Shown here one piece after another: positions 54,486 through 55,921 of a stretch of DNA of 55,921 nt. Source of the DNA: Vitrella brassicaformis (lineage: Eukaryota; Sar; Vitrellaceae); assembly GCA_001179505.1 (NCBI GenBank), contig CDMY01000537.1, forward strand, positions 1 to 55,921, given 5' to 3'. The notes under the pieces are model-generated. The model saw only the letters and a program-made list of their open reading frames with translations. It was not told the DNA's origin and ran no database searches. Position 1 is the first letter of the stretch; every line of letters starts with the position of its first letter. Position numbers and translations under genes: made by a program.

Positions 54486-55674
54486 AGCGGCGGTGTGGAT
54501 GTTGACCTGGCGGTGCAGATGCTCGCGAAGCAGAAGGCCCCCGGCACGGCAAGGCTCTTCACAAAGGCATGCAGGATGAGCAGAGATCCATTCATCGGGA
54601 GTCTGTTGATGGGGAGTGGGGTTAGGTGTACAGTAGTTAGGTGTGATGTGCTGCCCTCCTTCTTCTTCAGGGCCCTCGGCTCGATGCTTCCCTCGTCTCT
54701 CCGCAGCGGCCCCCTCCGTCCGCACCCCGCCACCACACGCCACGACAGGAACGAGTAAGGAGCAATCCCAGGCCGACATGATTGGCAGGCGACAAACGTG
54801 TGTCTGTCTTCGTGTGTGTGTGCTAGGCCAGCTGTGCCGTTCGAGGGAGCTAATGCCGCCACGCCATCTGACCTGGAAGGCTTCATCGCCGGACTGCTCA
54901 CGACACGCCCTTCGATGATGCAAGTGTCTGACTGGCCGTCGTCAGGATGTGCTGCGGTGCATTGCGTTTGTGTATGTGCGTCGGCGCCGGCTGCGAGTGC
55001 CCAAGTATGCTGACGTGAAGCACAGCCCCTTTAGCTGCCCGTCGCACGCCTACGATGTCGAGGTGGTGTCGTTCCAGCAGCTCATGCGGCAGCCAGGCGG
55101 CGCAGGGAGTCGTGGCTGAGCCATACACAACCATCAGCGCCAGGAAAGTCGAGACGGCCGACAGACAGACAGACAAGCTCGATCGATCGATATTGTATGT
55201 GCGTGTATACGTATGATACAGGGGTGTTGTGTCCCATGAAAACAACAAGCCGACAGAGTTCGACACGCTCATCGACTGGCTCAGGCACCACCCCCACCGA
55301 GCCATATTCGCCAAAGTCACACAGATCAAGCTCTTCAAGACCTTCAAGTGAGCATTCACATGAAGCCAAATCCGTTCGTGGGCGTGTGGATAAGAGCAGG
55401 CGTTGGAAGGCCTTCGAGCTGTGGCGACTCGAGAGGGCACGCGCGCGAATGCAAGAGGCCGCCCAGGGGAGTCAGTAAAGCGACGAAAAGGATATAGATG
55501 GGTTCGTTTCTTCAGTCTCTAGAGGCCAAGCTGTTCATACTGAATCCGCCATTCCGTGATTTGCTCCTTCGATGCCGATCTATCGCTGTGCCTTCAAATC
55601 GAAGACCTCAGGCAAGCACGGCACTAGCTGACTTGTTAGTCATCTTGTTGAATATCCATCGGTGGACTGAATGA
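54486..55674 (+). CDS. Dynein heavy chain N-terminal tail fragment
   Basis: Exons read VDVDLAVQMLAKQKAPGTAR; DLEGFIAGLLTTRPSMMQ; DVLRCIAFVYVRRRRLRVPK, YADVKHSPFSCPSHAYDVEV; then GVVSHENNKPTEFDTLIDWL, HRAIFAKVTQIKLFKTFK, RWKAFELWRLERARARM; then KAKLFILNPPFRDLLLRCRS. The block F-RWKAF-LWR followed by LFIL-P-FRD-LL is characteristic of the tail of axonemal dynein heavy chains. A full chain would need several thousand more codons with AAA motor modules, yet a separate signal-peptide ORF starts about 100 bp downstream. The gene is therefore a tail-only remnant or a split gene, unless the downstream start is false. The join at 54923/54946 needs a 22-nt intron or a missing base. Borders at both ends are approximate. 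Confidence 0.6.
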
Positions 55675-55772
55675 ATGTCGGCAGGTGCTTGCAGACCGAG
55701 ATGTACAACACTCGAATACACGGAGAGAGTCGATCAATGATTGACGAGATTGCAATTGACTGATTGTCAATC

Positions 55773-55879
55773 ATGGCGTCGTGGTCAGTGTCGTTTGTCG
55801 TGGCACTCCTGCTGCTGCTGCTGTGCATCGGTGTGGACGGCAACGGGCAACAGCCTGTCAGAATGAGCAAGACCGACGC
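55773..55879 (+). CDS. First exon of a secreted protein, cut by window end
   Basis: ATG 55773 opens MASWSVSFVVALLLLLLCIG, a strong signal peptide, followed by VDGNGQQPVRMSKTDA and a GTAAGT donor at 55880. The rest of the gene lies outside the window, so the function cannot be given. Confidence 0.5.
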
Positions 55880-55921
55880 GTAAGTCATTCACATGATGAT
55901 ATACTGGATGAATGCATTCTG

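Noticed and set aside
1-55921. tRNA, rRNA and CRISPR arrays
   Set aside because: No cloverleaf with a GGTTCGANTC-type arm, no rRNA core and no repeat-spacer array was seen; all tandem repeats are simple sequence.

Overview
This is eukaryotic nuclear DNA from a draft assembly. Genes are broken by many short GT-AG introns, there is one 300-base run of N, and microsatellites (mainly CA/TG) are abundant. The standard genetic code fits every gene I could splice. The gene set points to a flagellated alveolate close to Apicomplexa: a regulator with two AP2 domains built like the ApiAP2 family, the tail of an axonemal-type dynein heavy chain, a PIWI-clade Argonaute, a CKS1 homologue, an Arf-like GTPase and a GMC oxidoreductase. 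The TG-rich introns and high GC make a chromerid alga, perhaps Vitrella brassicaformis, my best guess. That is inference from gene content and style, not a database match.

Layout, left to right. 0.4-1.8 kb: two small unknown genes in divergent orientation. 3-5.1 kb (minus): a predicted secreted or membrane-anchored protein, sharing an 85-bp divergent promoter with a WW-domain FNBP4-like gene (5.2-8.3 kb). 8.6-11.6 kb (plus): a multi-exon membrane protein whose frame is broken several times. 12-17.2 kb (minus): a long helical-repeat protein. 17.4-20.0 kb (plus): a BTB protein. 20.5-25.6 kb (minus): the PIWI-clade Argonaute, with the assembly gap near its 3' end. 26.5-29.0 kb (plus): an F-box-like/LRR-like protein. 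29.1-31.0 kb (minus): the AP2 regulator. 31.1 kb (plus): a 110-aa unknown. 32.6-33.1 kb (minus) and 33.1-36.9 kb (plus): a small secreted protein and a secreted GMC oxidoreductase, start codons 56 bp apart. 37.7-39.2 kb (minus): the Arf-like GTPase. 39.5-40.5 kb (plus): a short ORF and CKS1. 41.3-42.8 kb (minus): an RluA/RPUSD2-type pseudouridine synthase. 43.1-48.2 kb (plus): a protein with three CW zinc fingers. 49.5-51.1 kb: a doubtful short ORF and a BTB-like gene. 51.4-54.1 kb (minus): a polytopic membrane protein. 54.5-55.7 kb (plus): a dynein tail fragment. 55.8 kb (plus): the first exon of a signal-peptide gene running off the window.

Several genes form head-to-head pairs. Four of the intergenic regions between them (17.25, 25.8, 31.05 and 42.8 kb) carry the same composite motif: GCGGTTT, a 2-3 nt spacer, then GGAGCACCCTAGG or a close variant. 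Most also carry TGCGAGCT or its reverse complement. This looks like an undescribed core promoter grammar and is the strongest new regulatory signal here. The second highlight is the PIWI protein, which has lost at least two catalytic acidic residues and carries an RGG-rich insertion inside its PIWI domain.

Exon borders were placed by eye from splice consensus and reading-frame continuity. Outer limits are firmer than internal exons. Apparent one-base frame breaks, often at homopolymers, occur in several genes and are flagged.
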